Assembly: GCA_964638715.1 (NCBI GenBank)
Contig: CAZWZF010000027.1
Coordinates: 1-58,386, forward strand
Direction of reading: 5' to 3'
Source: JBAXQQ01 sp037131695
GTDB taxonomy: Bacteria; Armatimonadota; Hebobacteria; CAIYQO01
Length of the DNA: 58,386 nt
Shown here: piece by piece, positions 31,471-40,277 of the stretch
Layout: each line of letters opens with the position of its first letter
Position numbering within the stretch: position 1 is the first letter of the stretch
Notes under the pieces: model-generated
Databases searched by the model: none
Seen by the model: the letters and a program-made list of their open reading frames with translations, nothing else
Told to the model about the DNA's origin: nothing
Program-made: the position numbers and the translations under genes

Positions 31471-33279
31471 ATGACAACATACGATTTGATGCAGAAAGAC
31501 CTGGCTACCGGGTGGAACACCTGGCACGCTAATTCCGTCACCTGGCACTCGCTGCTGCCGGAAGGTTTTACAGCTGTATTTGGCTTAAAAAGCATGACTT
31601 CACGTTATCATAAGCGTGAGTTTTTGCACGAAGAGCGATCACAAGGCGGACCATGGGTAAAACACTTGGATCATTCTTATGATGGCGCGTATACATCCAT
31701 GGAACTGACTTGGGAAGGTTTCACCGTGCAGATTGAAACTGCCGCGTGCGGTGAGAACATGGTCGCGCTATTCACCATGATTAAACCGCATGCATATACT
31801 ATTCCTTTATTGATAGTTGAAAATGGTATTTCGTGGGGAAAAGAAGGCAAAATTGGCCGTGAAGGCGATACCCTGACCTGGGAAAATTCCAATAAAATGC
31901 TGACTCTGCACGCAACATGTATTCCAGTGCAAAATCCACAGGTATGGGCAAGCGCGCCGTATTTGGCATTGCCGCTGATGGAAGAAGTCGGCATCTCTAT
32001 TGGCGATAAACTGCCATTAGTAAATATAAAAGAAAAGATAGCTGCCGCCCGTCAAAAATCTGCAGATGAAGCCGCCGGGTATGGTGAATTGAGCGAATAC
32101 TATCACATGATGAAGACATCGGTAGCGTGGGATACCATCTACGAACCGTCCAAAGATAGAGTGGTCAGTCCGGTCAGCCGCAACTGGTGCGTCGGCTGGG
32201 GCGGGTATGTGCTGTTTGACTGGGACACTTATTTTGCCGGCATGATGTTCGGCGCCGGGTCAAAAGAGTTAGCCTATGCAAATGCAGTGGAAATCACCCG
32301 CGCGGTAAAATCCTGCGGTTTTGTGCCAAACTTCACCGCATCCACCGCCGATTCATGGGATCGCTCGCAACCGCCGGTAGGCTCAATTGTAATCATGGAT
32401 TTATATCGAAAATATGGCGACAAATGGCTGTTGGAAGAAGTATATGACGACTTGCTGACATGGAACCGCTGGTGGCCGGTGAATCGCAAGACCGCCGATG
32501 ATTATCTCTGTTTCGGGTCGCATCCATTCGAAGTGAAATATGGCAGTTACCATGAACTGAATCAACATACCTGGCAATGCGCCGCCTTTGAATCTGGACT
32601 GGACAACTCGCCAATGTATGATGGTGTGCCTTTCAACGCGGAAACAAACATGCTGGAGTTGGCAGATGTTGGACTGATGGGATTATACGTGGCGGATTGC
32701 AACGAGTTGGCGCAGATGGCAGATATTCTTGGCAAGCCGGAAGTGGCGGAACTGAAAGAACGGACAGCAAAATTCGCATCGGCAACGCAAAAATTATGGC
32801 ATGAAGAAACTGGCATTTACCTAAATAAGCGTACTGACACCGGCGAATGGAGCCATCGATTATCACCCACAAACTTTTACCCGCTAATCGCAGGCATTGC
32901 CAGCCAGGAACAGGCAGAGCGGATGATGAAAGAGCATTTCATGAATCCGAAAGAGTTTTACGGCGACTGGATAATGCCGTCAATTGCCCGCAATGATCCG
33001 GCTTATCCCGATCAGGAATACTGGCGCGGCCGTATCTGGGCACCGATGAATTACCTGGTATACTTGGGATTGCGGAAATACAACCTGCCTGAAGCGACGA
33101 AAGCGATGGTAGAGAAATCGAAAGCACTGTTGATGCCGGAATGGACGACAAAACGCCACATCCATGAGAACTATAACGCTGACAGCGGTCTGGGATGCGA
33201 TGTTAACAGCAGCGACCCATTTTACCATTGGGGAGCATTGCTGGCGTTAATCGGCATTATTGACGCGGGGAAATATTGA
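31471..33279 (+). CDS. GH63-like (alpha/alpha)6-barrel glycosidase
   Basis: 602-aa intracellular glycoside hydrolase resembling the mannosylglycerate/glucosidase-type MGH1 and GH63 C-terminal domains. No signal peptide. N-terminal ~190 residues are beta-sandwich; the barrel then shows LFDWDTYFAGMM, PNFTASTADSWDRSQPP, AAFESGLDNSPMYDGV (probable catalytic Asp), YWRGRIWAPMNYLVY and IHENYNADSG (probable catalytic Glu), all hallmarks of this clan. Probable substrate: alpha-linked di- or oligosaccharide. It follows the opp ATPases by 57 bases and overlaps the DUF72 gene by 4 bases, so these may form one operon handling imported sugars. Confidence 0.87.
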   Translation: MTTYDLMQKDLATGWNTWHANSVTWHSLLPEGFTAVFGLKSMTSRYHKREFLHEERSQGGPWVKHLDHSYDGAYTSMELTWEGFTVQIETAACGENMVALFTMIKPHAYTIPLLIVENGISWGKEGKIGREGDTLTWENSNKMLTLHATCIPVQNPQVWASAPYLALPLMEEVGISIGDKLPLVNIKEKIAAARQKSADEAAGYGELSEYYHMMKTSVAWDTIYEPSKDRVVSPVSRNWCVGWGGYVLFDWDTYFAGMMFGAGSKELAYANAVEITRAVKSCGFVPNFTASTADSWDRSQPPVGSIVIMDLYRKYGDKWLLEEVYDDLLTWNRWWPVNRKTADDYLCFGSHPFEVKYGSYHELNQHTWQCAAFESGLDNSPMYDGVPFNAETNMLELADVGLMGLYVADCNELAQMADILGKPEVAELKERTAKFASATQKLWHEETGIYLNKRTDTGEWSHRLSPTNFYPLIAGIASQEQAERMMKEHFMNPKEFYGDWIMPSIARNDPAYPDQEYWRGRIWAPMNYLVYLGLRKYNLPEATKAMVEKSKALLMPEWTTKRHIHENYNADSGLGCDVNSSDPFYHWGALLALIGIIDAGKY

Positions 33280-34166
33280 ACAGCAATATTTACATAGGAA
33301 CATCCGGGTGGTCATACCCGACCGGTTTTGGTAAATGGAAAGGAATATTCTATCCGCCAAAATGGTCGGGGGACGAATTGAAGTATTACTCCGACCGCTT
33401 CAACGCGGTCGAGGTGAACTCATCATTTTATCATACCCTGGATATTGGAATGACAAAAAGCTGGGTGGAACGAACACCAACAGATTTTCAATTTGCGGTT
33501 AAGTTGTACAACAAATTCACCCATCCAACAATGTACCTAAAAACGCAAAATGCCTCGCCGACCATAACGCAGGATGACGTGCATATTGCCCGGGCACCGC
33601 TGGATATCCTGATGGAAAACGGGAGATTCGCTGCACTTCTAATACAATATCCAGAATTTTTCCAGATGAATCCGGGTAATGCCGCCATCCTGCGGCAAAC
33701 CCTTGAACAATTCAAAGCATATCCCCTGGTGGTAGAGATTCGCCATCAGAGTTGGCGCGTCAGCCAGACTTACGACCTGCTGACACATTACAACGCTACC
33801 CTTGCCCGCATTGACGAACCATATTTCAACAACTTCGACGAGGTAAGCACCGGCAAATTCGAATACTGGCGAATGCACGGCAGGAATAAGGAACAATGGC
33901 GCGCCAAAGATGCTGGTATGAGCAAATACGATTATCTATATACCCCCGACGAAATCACCGAAATTGCCGACCTGCTGGGGAAATACGGCGATCCGCAAAA
34001 CCGCCGCTACTCGTTCTTCAACAACCATCCCAATGGTAAAGCCGTAGTGAATGCAGTAGAATTAGCCTACCAGACCGACCAGAAAATCCCTTTCTCAAAG
34101 TTCAGCCACATGGCAGAAAAATATCCGGATTTGAAGGAGATTACGGGAGCGGGAACGCTGGTTTAA
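33276..34166 (+). CDS. DUF72 family TIM-barrel protein
   Basis: 296-aa protein of unknown function found in most bacterial phyla. Signature IGTSGWSYP at the start, then KWKGIFYPPKWS, VEVNSSFYHTL, FQFAVKLYNKFTHP, LLIQYPEFF, VVEIRHQSW and YSFFNNHPNGKAVVNA. The start is a TTG that overlaps the preceding TGA as TTGA; GGGG sits 6 bases upstream. No upstream ATG would fit. Translationally coupled to the GH63-like enzyme. The stop codon is immediately followed by a heptamer repeat. Confidence 0.9.
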   Translation: MNSNIYIGTSGWSYPTGFGKWKGIFYPPKWSGDELKYYSDRFNAVEVNSSFYHTLDIGMTKSWVERTPTDFQFAVKLYNKFTHPTMYLKTQNASPTITQDDVHIARAPLDILMENGRFAALLIQYPEFFQMNPGNAAILRQTLEQFKAYPLVVEIRHQSWRVSQTYDLLTHYNATLARIDEPYFNNFDEVSTGKFEYWRMHGRNKEQWRAKDAGMSKYDYLYTPDEITEIADLLGKYGDPQNRRYSFFNNHPNGKAVVNAVELAYQTDQKIPFSKFSHMAEKYPDLKEITGAGTLV

Positions 34167-34187
34167 TGGCAAATGGCAAATGGCAAA
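34166..34187. repeat. Heptamer repeat (ATGGCAA) at the DUF72 stop codon
   Basis: Three units of ATGGCAA begin on the last base of the TAA at 34164-34166, followed directly by a half-copy (TTACATCGATTTTAATGATT, 34191-34210) of the ACATCGATTAAC repeat family. The rest of the 300-base gap to 34467 shows only the promoter at 34403. Confidence 0.65.
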
Positions 34188-34402
34188 TTATTACATCGAT
34201 TTTAATGATTAGTTCTTAAAAGAAAATAAAGTGAAAAATTCAGTCTCAGTTTGGAAAGGGACGCAAGTCCGGCTGTTACGATTACCACAAATTGCTATTT
34301 TACCACCAGCCAACCAGGAGATTGGCGTTCCCGGGGGAGAATTATTACCAGCTATAAGCATCTGGATAATATTATTTCCTTTATTATTCACCGTACTTGC
34401 TA

Positions 34403-34431
34403 TTGACACCAACCGTAATAATTATCATACT
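34403..34431 (+). promoter_or_regulatory. Possible promoter for the AAA ATPase gene
   Basis: Perfect -35 TTGACA (34403-34408), 17-bp spacer, weaker -10 CATACT (34426-34431). A TATAAT also lies at 34458-34463 but only 3 bases before the ATG, so it is less likely to be used. Confidence 0.45.
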
Positions 34432-34466
34432 TAACCGTAATAATTATTATGGTAAGGTATAATAAA

Positions 34467-35687
34467 ATGAATGGTGGTTATTTTGATACTCGCAAGCGGT
34501 TGCGTGAACGTGTATTAACTGAAGATTCAACACGAATACAAATGCTTACCGGACCGCGTCAGGTTGGCAAAACAACTATTTTACTTGAGTTGGCGCGCGA
34601 TTTCGGTACTCAAGCTATTTATCGAGCCGCAGATGTCGAAGAAATCGCCATCCCTGGCTGGTGGAGCATTCAATGGGGTCTTGTACTTCGTATGGCACAA
34701 AAAGGCAAGACTTTATTCATTATAGACGAAGTACATACAATGCCAAACTGGGCACGTTTGCTAAAAGTCGCCTATGATGAGATTTACCGTGAAAAATTAC
34801 CTATACAAATCGTAATATCCGGTTCTGCGGCACTTCCAATTACTGCCGGTGCGCGTAATGAATTAGCCGGACGGTTTGAATTGCTGACATTGCGTCATTG
34901 GACAGTTGGCGATATCAGCAGTGCTTTCAAAATGACACCAGATGAAGCGGCTGAAGTATATGTTCGTTTTGGCGCATTTCCAGGAGAGTTGAATAGACGA
35001 GATGATTATGCGAGATGGCGGGATTATATTCTACACTCAATTCTTGATCCTGCACTAAACAGAGATCTACTATTGCTTGAAAGAGTGAATAAACCTGCAC
35101 TGCTCCGTCAAATCAGCAGTATCGCAAGTGCTCATCCCAGCGAAATTATTTCATTACAAAAATTGGCAGCTATGCTGTTGGAAAAAGGCACTTTAGAAAC
35201 TATTTCGCATTACCTTGCACTGCTAAATGAAACATATCTATTAGCTGCAATAGATAAATATTCTGAAAAAGAATTACGACGACGCGCAGCGCCACCTAAA
35301 TTAGTACCATTATCAAATGCATTTTTGACTGCATATTCGGAAAAAGAACCACCGACTGCTGAGAAAGACCCAATACAATGGGGACATTGGCTGGAAAACG
35401 CTTGTATAGCAGCAACTGTAAACGCAGGTTTTCAAGTTTCATATTGGCGTGAAGAACCGTACGAAATTGATATGGCAGTAATCGAAAACGGCAATAGGTG
35501 GGCTATTGAAATAAAAAGCGGTAAGTTCACCATGCATGATTTGCAAGGTTTATTAACCTTTGTCACAAGATATAAATATTTCCGACCACTTATTATTGGT
35601 GAAGAAAACTGTCGAAATATAGCAGAAAGCAACGGTATCGATTTCATCCGCTGGCAGGATTATCTGTTCAAAGCTTTTCCTGAATAA
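34467..35687 (+). CDS. AAA_14/DUF4143 ATPase
   Basis: 406-aa ATPase of the archaeal-type AAA_14 plus DUF4143 family. Walker A TGPRQVGKTT, Walker B TLFIIDEVHTMPNW, sensor-1 VISGSAAL, arginine-rich AGRFELLTLRHW; the C-terminal DUF4143 part shows a nuclease-like fold (ENACIAATVNAGF, YEIDMAVIE, WAIEIKSGK), whose EID and EIKSGK match PD-(D/E)XK residues. Function unknown; such genes are common, mobile, and often in accessory regions. The start at 34467 follows AAGG. It does not share an operon with its neighbours; AT-richer codon use than those neighbours hints at transfer. Confidence 0.87.
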   Translation: MNGGYFDTRKRLRERVLTEDSTRIQMLTGPRQVGKTTILLELARDFGTQAIYRAADVEEIAIPGWWSIQWGLVLRMAQKGKTLFIIDEVHTMPNWARLLKVAYDEIYREKLPIQIVISGSAALPITAGARNELAGRFELLTLRHWTVGDISSAFKMTPDEAAEVYVRFGAFPGELNRRDDYARWRDYILHSILDPALNRDLLLLERVNKPALLRQISSIASAHPSEIISLQKLAAMLLEKGTLETISHYLALLNETYLLAAIDKYSEKELRRRAAPPKLVPLSNAFLTAYSEKEPPTAEKDPIQWGHWLENACIAATVNAGFQVSYWREEPYEIDMAVIENGNRWAIEIKSGKFTMHDLQGLLTFVTRYKYFRPLIIGEENCRNIAESNGIDFIRWQDYLFKAFPE

Positions 35688-35891
35688 TTGAAGTACTATC
35701 AGATTATTTAATTCCCAAGTTTCTATTTACCAATAATGACGAATCCGCGGTATAAAAAGATATCTTAGTTTTCGCGCTTTCGTGATTAAATAATATTACA
35801 TTCAAATACGTTATACTAATTCCCAAATTTCTTCTCAAACTCATTGAACTACATATTAAATAACTGTAGAATTGCCACAACGGAGGATATT

Positions 35892-37937
35892 ATGGGTAAT
35901 TCTGGTTTGTTTAAGAATAAAATGTGCGCGGTGCAGTTGAATGCTGCGGCGACGGATTTTATTAGTTATAGTGCAAATGGCAATACATACACATTGGCGG
36001 CGCCGGTTTTTGAGATTGATGGCGTGCTGGTTAGCGGAGCGGCAAAGTTTGGCACGGCGACATCCAGCAAGCTCAGCAATGAGGTGACGGAATATCGCAG
36101 TACTGGCGCGATGGCGAATGGCATAAAGATTACACTGGTAATGCAAGTCGCGGACGACAACCCTATCGTGCGGTTTCAATATATCCTGAGCAGCGATACC
36201 AAACATACTTTAACCCGGGTTACCGATATAGACAGGCTTGATTACCTGTCATATTCAGTGGCAAACCTGCCGGAAGTAACTGAAATTCGTTTCTCCGACT
36301 TCCAGGAGTTGGTGCATAGTTACGTGCTGTTTGAGGAAAAAGTTGAGGACCGGCAATTTGATAACAGTTTTAAATTAAATGGCCCGATGCTGGTATCGAG
36401 TGACGTCAACGGCGCGTTTATCACCGCTGTTGAACACGGTTCGCAATACCCCGACCCATTCATCACCTTTAACCTTACCCCCGACCGCACAGTGACCATC
36501 TCCGCCGTGAAAGGCAATATTTACGACGGCCAGGTTATCTCTCCGGAAAAGCCATTCAGCACCATCTGGCTGCAATGCGGTGCGGCGAAGAATGTTGATG
36601 AACTGGCGGGACATTTCCGCAATTTTATCCTGAACTACCAGACCGTAAACATGGAAAGCCGCAAACCATATATTTTCTACAACACCTGGGCATTTCAAGA
36701 GCGCGACCAGGCATGGGGCAGCGGCAAATACCTGAACGCTATGACGCAGGACCGGATAATAGCGGAGATTGATGTTGCCCATAAGATGGGAATAGACGTA
36801 TTCGTACTTGATACCGGGTGGTACGAGAAAACCGGCGACTGGCGGGTGAACCTGAAAAGATTCCCGGATAACCTGAAGTCGGTCAAAGCGAAACTGGACG
36901 GCTATGGCATGAAGTTGGGCCTGTGGTTTGGACCGCTGCATGCCGCTATGAGCAGCGTGATGCACGCCAACCACACCGATTGTATAATGTCATGGGAAGG
37001 CAAACAATCGGGTATTCATCCTATATGGGAGACCGAGGAAAGCCAGAACCTGTGCCTGGTGAGCAGATACAAAGACGCTTTTGCGGATGAATTGATAAAA
37101 CTGGTTGATGAATTGGGAGTTACATATTTCAAATGGGACGCCATTGGTCAATACTGGTGCGATGACCCGGGACACGACCACGGCGACGCAAATTGCACAG
37201 TAAAGGAACGCGCTGACAGTTACGCGTTTCAACTGGGCACCGCGATGCAGTATGTGGTAAATAAACTATGCAAGGCATGTCCGCAGGCGATTGTCGATTT
37301 TGATATCACCGAAGGATGGCGCAGCGTGGGACTTGGATTCCTGGCGGCAGGTAAATATTTCCTGATTAACAACGGCCCGTATTACGGTAGTTTCAACATA
37401 CCGGAATGGGTGCGGAACCAGTCGAATGTATTTATCTGGCCGGGACCGGCGCGCACCTGGGTATGCCGCTATCCGCTGCGAATGGACAAATGGATTCCTT
37501 CGGTATTATTCCTCACCCATTATCTGCCCGACGACCCGGAGAACTCGCAGATACTCAATATCGCCTCGCTGATATTGGGACAAAACGGCATCTGGGGCGA
37601 TTTACTGGGTATCAGCGATGAAGGCGTGGCGAGATTCGGCGATTATCTGGCGAAATACAAACAAGTTCGCAACGATATCACCAATGCCCGAGTGGTAACA
37701 TCCGGCATGGTATCCGGCAGCCCGGAAATATACGAAAAGCTGGCAGATAACGGTCGCGGCGCTGTTTGCGTATTCGCCACCGCCCACGGCAAATTCAGCT
37801 ATGTCACCCAACACACCACCGACAAAAAATGGTGGGCAACCGAGGGCGTGATAGTGAATTATGACGTAAAAGGCCGCGCAGTAATTGAAGCAGAATTCAC
37901 CACCGGCGGGGCAAAAGTAATATTTTTCGGAGTGTAA
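35892..37937 (+). CDS. Alpha-galactosidase-like glycoside hydrolase, GH36/GH27 clan D
   Basis: 681-aa intracellular enzyme. Beta-sandwich N-terminus (about 1-250), then a TIM barrel with VFVLDTGWYEKTGDW, KLGLWFGPLHAA, YFKWDAIGQYW (nucleophile Asp in KWD), CPQAIVDFDITEGWRS (region of the acid/base residue) and a C-terminal beta domain. Typical GH36 shows KWDMN and GGGRxD; the variants here suggest a distinct subfamily, so the exact sugar is uncertain. ATG at 35892 preceded by GGAGGA; the longer ORF start at 35844 is rejected. A hairpin repeat follows, then the convergent AraC gene, which may regulate sugar genes around it. Confidence 0.85.
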   Translation: MGNSGLFKNKMCAVQLNAAATDFISYSANGNTYTLAAPVFEIDGVLVSGAAKFGTATSSKLSNEVTEYRSTGAMANGIKITLVMQVADDNPIVRFQYILSSDTKHTLTRVTDIDRLDYLSYSVANLPEVTEIRFSDFQELVHSYVLFEEKVEDRQFDNSFKLNGPMLVSSDVNGAFITAVEHGSQYPDPFITFNLTPDRTVTISAVKGNIYDGQVISPEKPFSTIWLQCGAAKNVDELAGHFRNFILNYQTVNMESRKPYIFYNTWAFQERDQAWGSGKYLNAMTQDRIIAEIDVAHKMGIDVFVLDTGWYEKTGDWRVNLKRFPDNLKSVKAKLDGYGMKLGLWFGPLHAAMSSVMHANHTDCIMSWEGKQSGIHPIWETEESQNLCLVSRYKDAFADELIKLVDELGVTYFKWDAIGQYWCDDPGHDHGDANCTVKERADSYAFQLGTAMQYVVNKLCKACPQAIVDFDITEGWRSVGLGFLAAGKYFLINNGPYYGSFNIPEWVRNQSNVFIWPGPARTWVCRYPLRMDKWIPSVLFLTHYLPDDPENSQILNIASLILGQNGIWGDLLGISDEGVARFGDYLAKYKQVRNDITNARVVTSGMVSGSPEIYEKLADNGRGAVCVFATAHGKFSYVTQHTTDKKWWATEGVIVNYDVKGRAVIEAEFTTGGAKVIFFGV

Positions 37938-37940
37938 TAA

Positions 37941-38004
37941 TTTACATCGATTAATAAGATTAATCAGGATAAAATTTATCCTTTCTATCCTGTTAATCGA
38001 TGTG
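37941..38004. repeat. ACATCGATTAAC-type hairpin between convergent genes
   Basis: TTTACATCGATTAATAAGAT, AATCAGGATAAA and TTTATCC, then CTATCCTGTTAATCGATGTG: an imperfect 64-base palindrome. Between the GH36-like gene and the convergent AraC gene, it may terminate both transcripts. Confidence 0.75.
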
Positions 38005-38075
38005 AAAAAATAGGAACAATTATCATCCAGAGAACGTGTTTTAACGACATTAACAGCTAAACACATTGATAACTG

Positions 38076-38924
38076 TTAAATATTATTACTCATTAAAATA
38101 TTTGATCGGCGATATGCTGTCGGTGTCATTCCAGAATGCTGTTTAAATATCTTTGAGAAGTAAAATTGATCATCGATACCAACGCGTTTCCCTATCTCAC
38201 TAAATGGTAAAATAGTTGTTGCTATCAGCATCGCCGCTTGTTTTAATCGTTCTTCCTGCAACCATTGTCCAGGTGATTTATTAAGATATTTTTGAAATAA
38301 ACGGGTTAATGTTGAAGTACTGCAATCTGCATAGTTTGCTATGTCAGACATGGTTATCGTTTTATTCAGATGCTTTGTCATGTAACTTAAAATAAACTGT
38401 AATCTATCAGGTATTGATACTCTATTTTTATTAAATTTCAAATAATAGTTTAACTCTATTTCAAATATTTCACCAAGTTGACGGGCAAGCCATTCCTGCA
38501 TGTTGCCCCTTTGGAATGTTGTGACGATATATGTTACTAATTGTATTATCGATTCTGATTCATTTTTGTTTCCAGTAATTACATCTGTGAACAAATATGA
38601 TATTTCTTTTGAGAATTTAACATCAATCCCGCTTACTGGCATCGATTCATCAAATTTCAATTTAACCGATAAAGGCAAATCAGGAATATAGTGTATACCG
38701 GCTACAAATAGTGGTTCTTTTCCATCAGATTCATAAGCAACATCATGTCCCCATGGTAACAGTAAAAACTGACCGGGTGAAATATTATAATTTTGCCGAT
38801 TAACAGTTACCACTCCTTTTCCATTAATACACCATAATAACATTATGCTTTGTACGCAGGAATTGCGAACTCTTTCTTTGACTCTGAATTGATATTCATT
38901 TGCCCTTACGATGACTGAGTTCAT
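38076..38924 (-). CDS. AraC-family transcriptional regulator
   Basis: 282 aa with an N-terminal cupin-like sensing half (NRQNYNISPGQFLLLPWGHD, FVAGIHYIPDL) and a C-terminal double helix-turn-helix: TITMSDIANYADCSTSTLTR, then LQEERLKQAAMLIATT, FSEIGKRVGIDDQFYFSKIF and SGMTPTAYRR. These are the standard AraC signatures. It faces the prepilin gene divergently and the GH36-like gene convergently; carbohydrate-responsive control of nearby hydrolases is likely but not proven. The region to 39104 contains a perfect palindrome at 39059. Confidence 0.93.
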   Translation of the reverse strand: MNSVIVRANEYQFRVKERVRNSCVQSIMLLWCINGKGVVTVNRQNYNISPGQFLLLPWGHDVAYESDGKEPLFVAGIHYIPDLPLSVKLKFDESMPVSGIDVKFSKEISYLFTDVITGNKNESESIIQLVTYIVTTFQRGNMQEWLARQLGEIFEIELNYYLKFNKNRVSIPDRLQFILSYMTKHLNKTITMSDIANYADCSTSTLTRLFQKYLNKSPGQWLQEERLKQAAMLIATTILPFSEIGKRVGIDDQFYFSKIFKQHSGMTPTAYRRSNILMSNNI

Positions 38925-39058
38925 GTATCTTTTCTTCTCAAATGATTGTAAATAACAAAATAAATCATAATTTATTTTTAATTTGCGTTAATTATACAAA
39001 TTTATGCATTATTTATCCATTGTTATTTCAAAAAATAAGGAGTAAATTACTAAATGTT

Positions 39059-39075
39059 GCTATATATAATATAGC
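39059..39075. promoter_or_regulatory. Perfect palindrome upstream of the prepilin gene
   Basis: GCTATAT-ATA-ATATAGC, containing a TATAAT-like core (39065-39070), 29 bases before the ATG. It could be an operator overlapping the -10 of the prepilin promoter. Confidence 0.45.
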
Positions 39076-39103
39076 GGCAAATTTTTATATGAGGTATATG
39101 TTC

Positions 39104-40189
39104 ATGAAATGTAAGAAATCTTTTGGTAAACAACAAGGGTTCACACTTATTGAATTACTTGTCGTGATAGCTATAATTGCTATCCTCGCCGCAATTTTAT
39201 TCCCGGTATTTGCCCGGGCACGTGAAAAAGCGCGGCAAACCACCTGTTTAAGCAATCAGAAACAAATTGCTGCCAGCGTGATGATGTATTGCCAGGATCA
39301 CGAAGAATTAATGCCTGATGTGTCAACTATTTGGAATGATATTAAGATGGATAGTGGTGCTTTAATATGCCAATCAGCAGGAAAAGGAACCCCGAATGCC
39401 TATGTTTATAATTATTGGGTCGGCAGCAAGTCTTTAGGAGATATTGCGAACCCTTCATCATCTATACTCACTATGGATGGAAAACATGACGCTACCACTA
39501 CACCATTGATAACATACTCAAATACAGCTTACAATGAAAAAGATATTGCAATACGACACAGCAATAAATTTATTGCAAGTTTTGTTGATGGACATACAAA
39601 TAGCCTGAATCTGAGTGAATTGCCATTTGAATTAAAAAGTAATGCAGCAGAATTTCTCGGTAATGATGATACTACAAAGGGAAGTTTCTGGTCATCATCG
39701 GGAGGTTACAAATATGGCAGTAAAGGATATGTATTATGTAATTGGAATAATACTACCGTGAATAATTTTATGACTGGTAGTGGCGGTTATGTAGCCAGTG
39801 GTACTTTAGTGGGAAGTAGTACATATACCTGGGCTACCGCACCACAGGTTGATACCCGTGCTGTCATAAATCCTGCAACAAATACACGCGCAGCATCTAC
39901 ATGGTACAATTTAAATAATTACAGTATCGTTCTTTCAGTGCCAGATGAACCAGCTATACGATATATGCAAGTCTATTCCATGAGTTGGGATAACAATGAT
40001 ACTGGTTGTTATAATATCAAAGACAGTACAGGAAATGCATTAATATCATCAAATATATTTGTAAACGGTACTCAGTCATATAGCGGAACATGGTTAAAGT
40101 TTCGATTTAAAGGTAATATTACATTTTTCGGATCAATGACACCACCATCAGGTTCATGTTCAAAAATATCTGCTATTACTTTTGATTAG
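39104..40189 (+). CDS. Type II/IV prepilin-like protein (DUF1559-related) with extra beta-rich domain
   Basis: Secreted or pilus-like protein, 361 aa. Basic leader MKCKKSFGKQQG is cleaved by prepilin peptidase before FTLIELLVVIAIIAILAAI; the helix ends FPVFARAREKARQTTCLSN. A motif HSNKFIASFVDGH near residue 150 is the H-X9-DG-like element of this group. From about 185 a further ~175 residues (FLGNDDTTKGSFW, YGSKGY, TYTWATAP, YMQVYSMSWDNND, GTWLKFRFKGNITFF) form a beta-sandwich-like domain not usually found on such prepilins. ATG at 39104 follows GAGG at 9 bases; upstream in-frame starts are rejected. It faces the AraC gene divergently. Confidence 0.9.
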   Translation: MKCKKSFGKQQGFTLIELLVVIAIIAILAAILFPVFARAREKARQTTCLSNQKQIAASVMMYCQDHEELMPDVSTIWNDIKMDSGALICQSAGKGTPNAYVYNYWVGSKSLGDIANPSSSILTMDGKHDATTTPLITYSNTAYNEKDIAIRHSNKFIASFVDGHTNSLNLSELPFELKSNAAEFLGNDDTTKGSFWSSSGGYKYGSKGYVLCNWNNTTVNNFMTGSGGYVASGTLVGSSTYTWATAPQVDTRAVINPATNTRAASTWYNLNNYSIVLSVPDEPAIRYMQVYSMSWDNNDTGCYNIKDSTGNALISSNIFVNGTQSYSGTWLKFRFKGNITFFGSMTPPSGSCSKISAITFD

Positions 40190-40217
40190 TATCGAACTAT
40201 ATTTAATTATCCTGTGT

Positions 40218-40257
40218 CAAAACTAAAAATGAGAATTTAACATCATTTTTAGTTTTG
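40218..40257. terminator. Perfect 15-bp inverted repeat between prepilin and URO-D-like genes
   Basis: CAAAACTAAAAATGA, ten-base loop, TCATTTTTAGTTTTG. It may terminate the prepilin transcript or act as an operator or attenuator for the gene whose ATG is 21 bases further on. AT-rich stem, only a short T-run after it. Confidence 0.55.
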
Positions 40258-40277
40258 ACTTTTGAAGAGGACTATTC

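Noticed and set aside
34209..34434. Overlapping ORFs on both strands between DUF72 and the AAA ATPase gene
   Set aside because: Neither has a convincing ribosome site or recognisable domain, and a promoter for the ATPase gene lies inside; at most a gene remnant.
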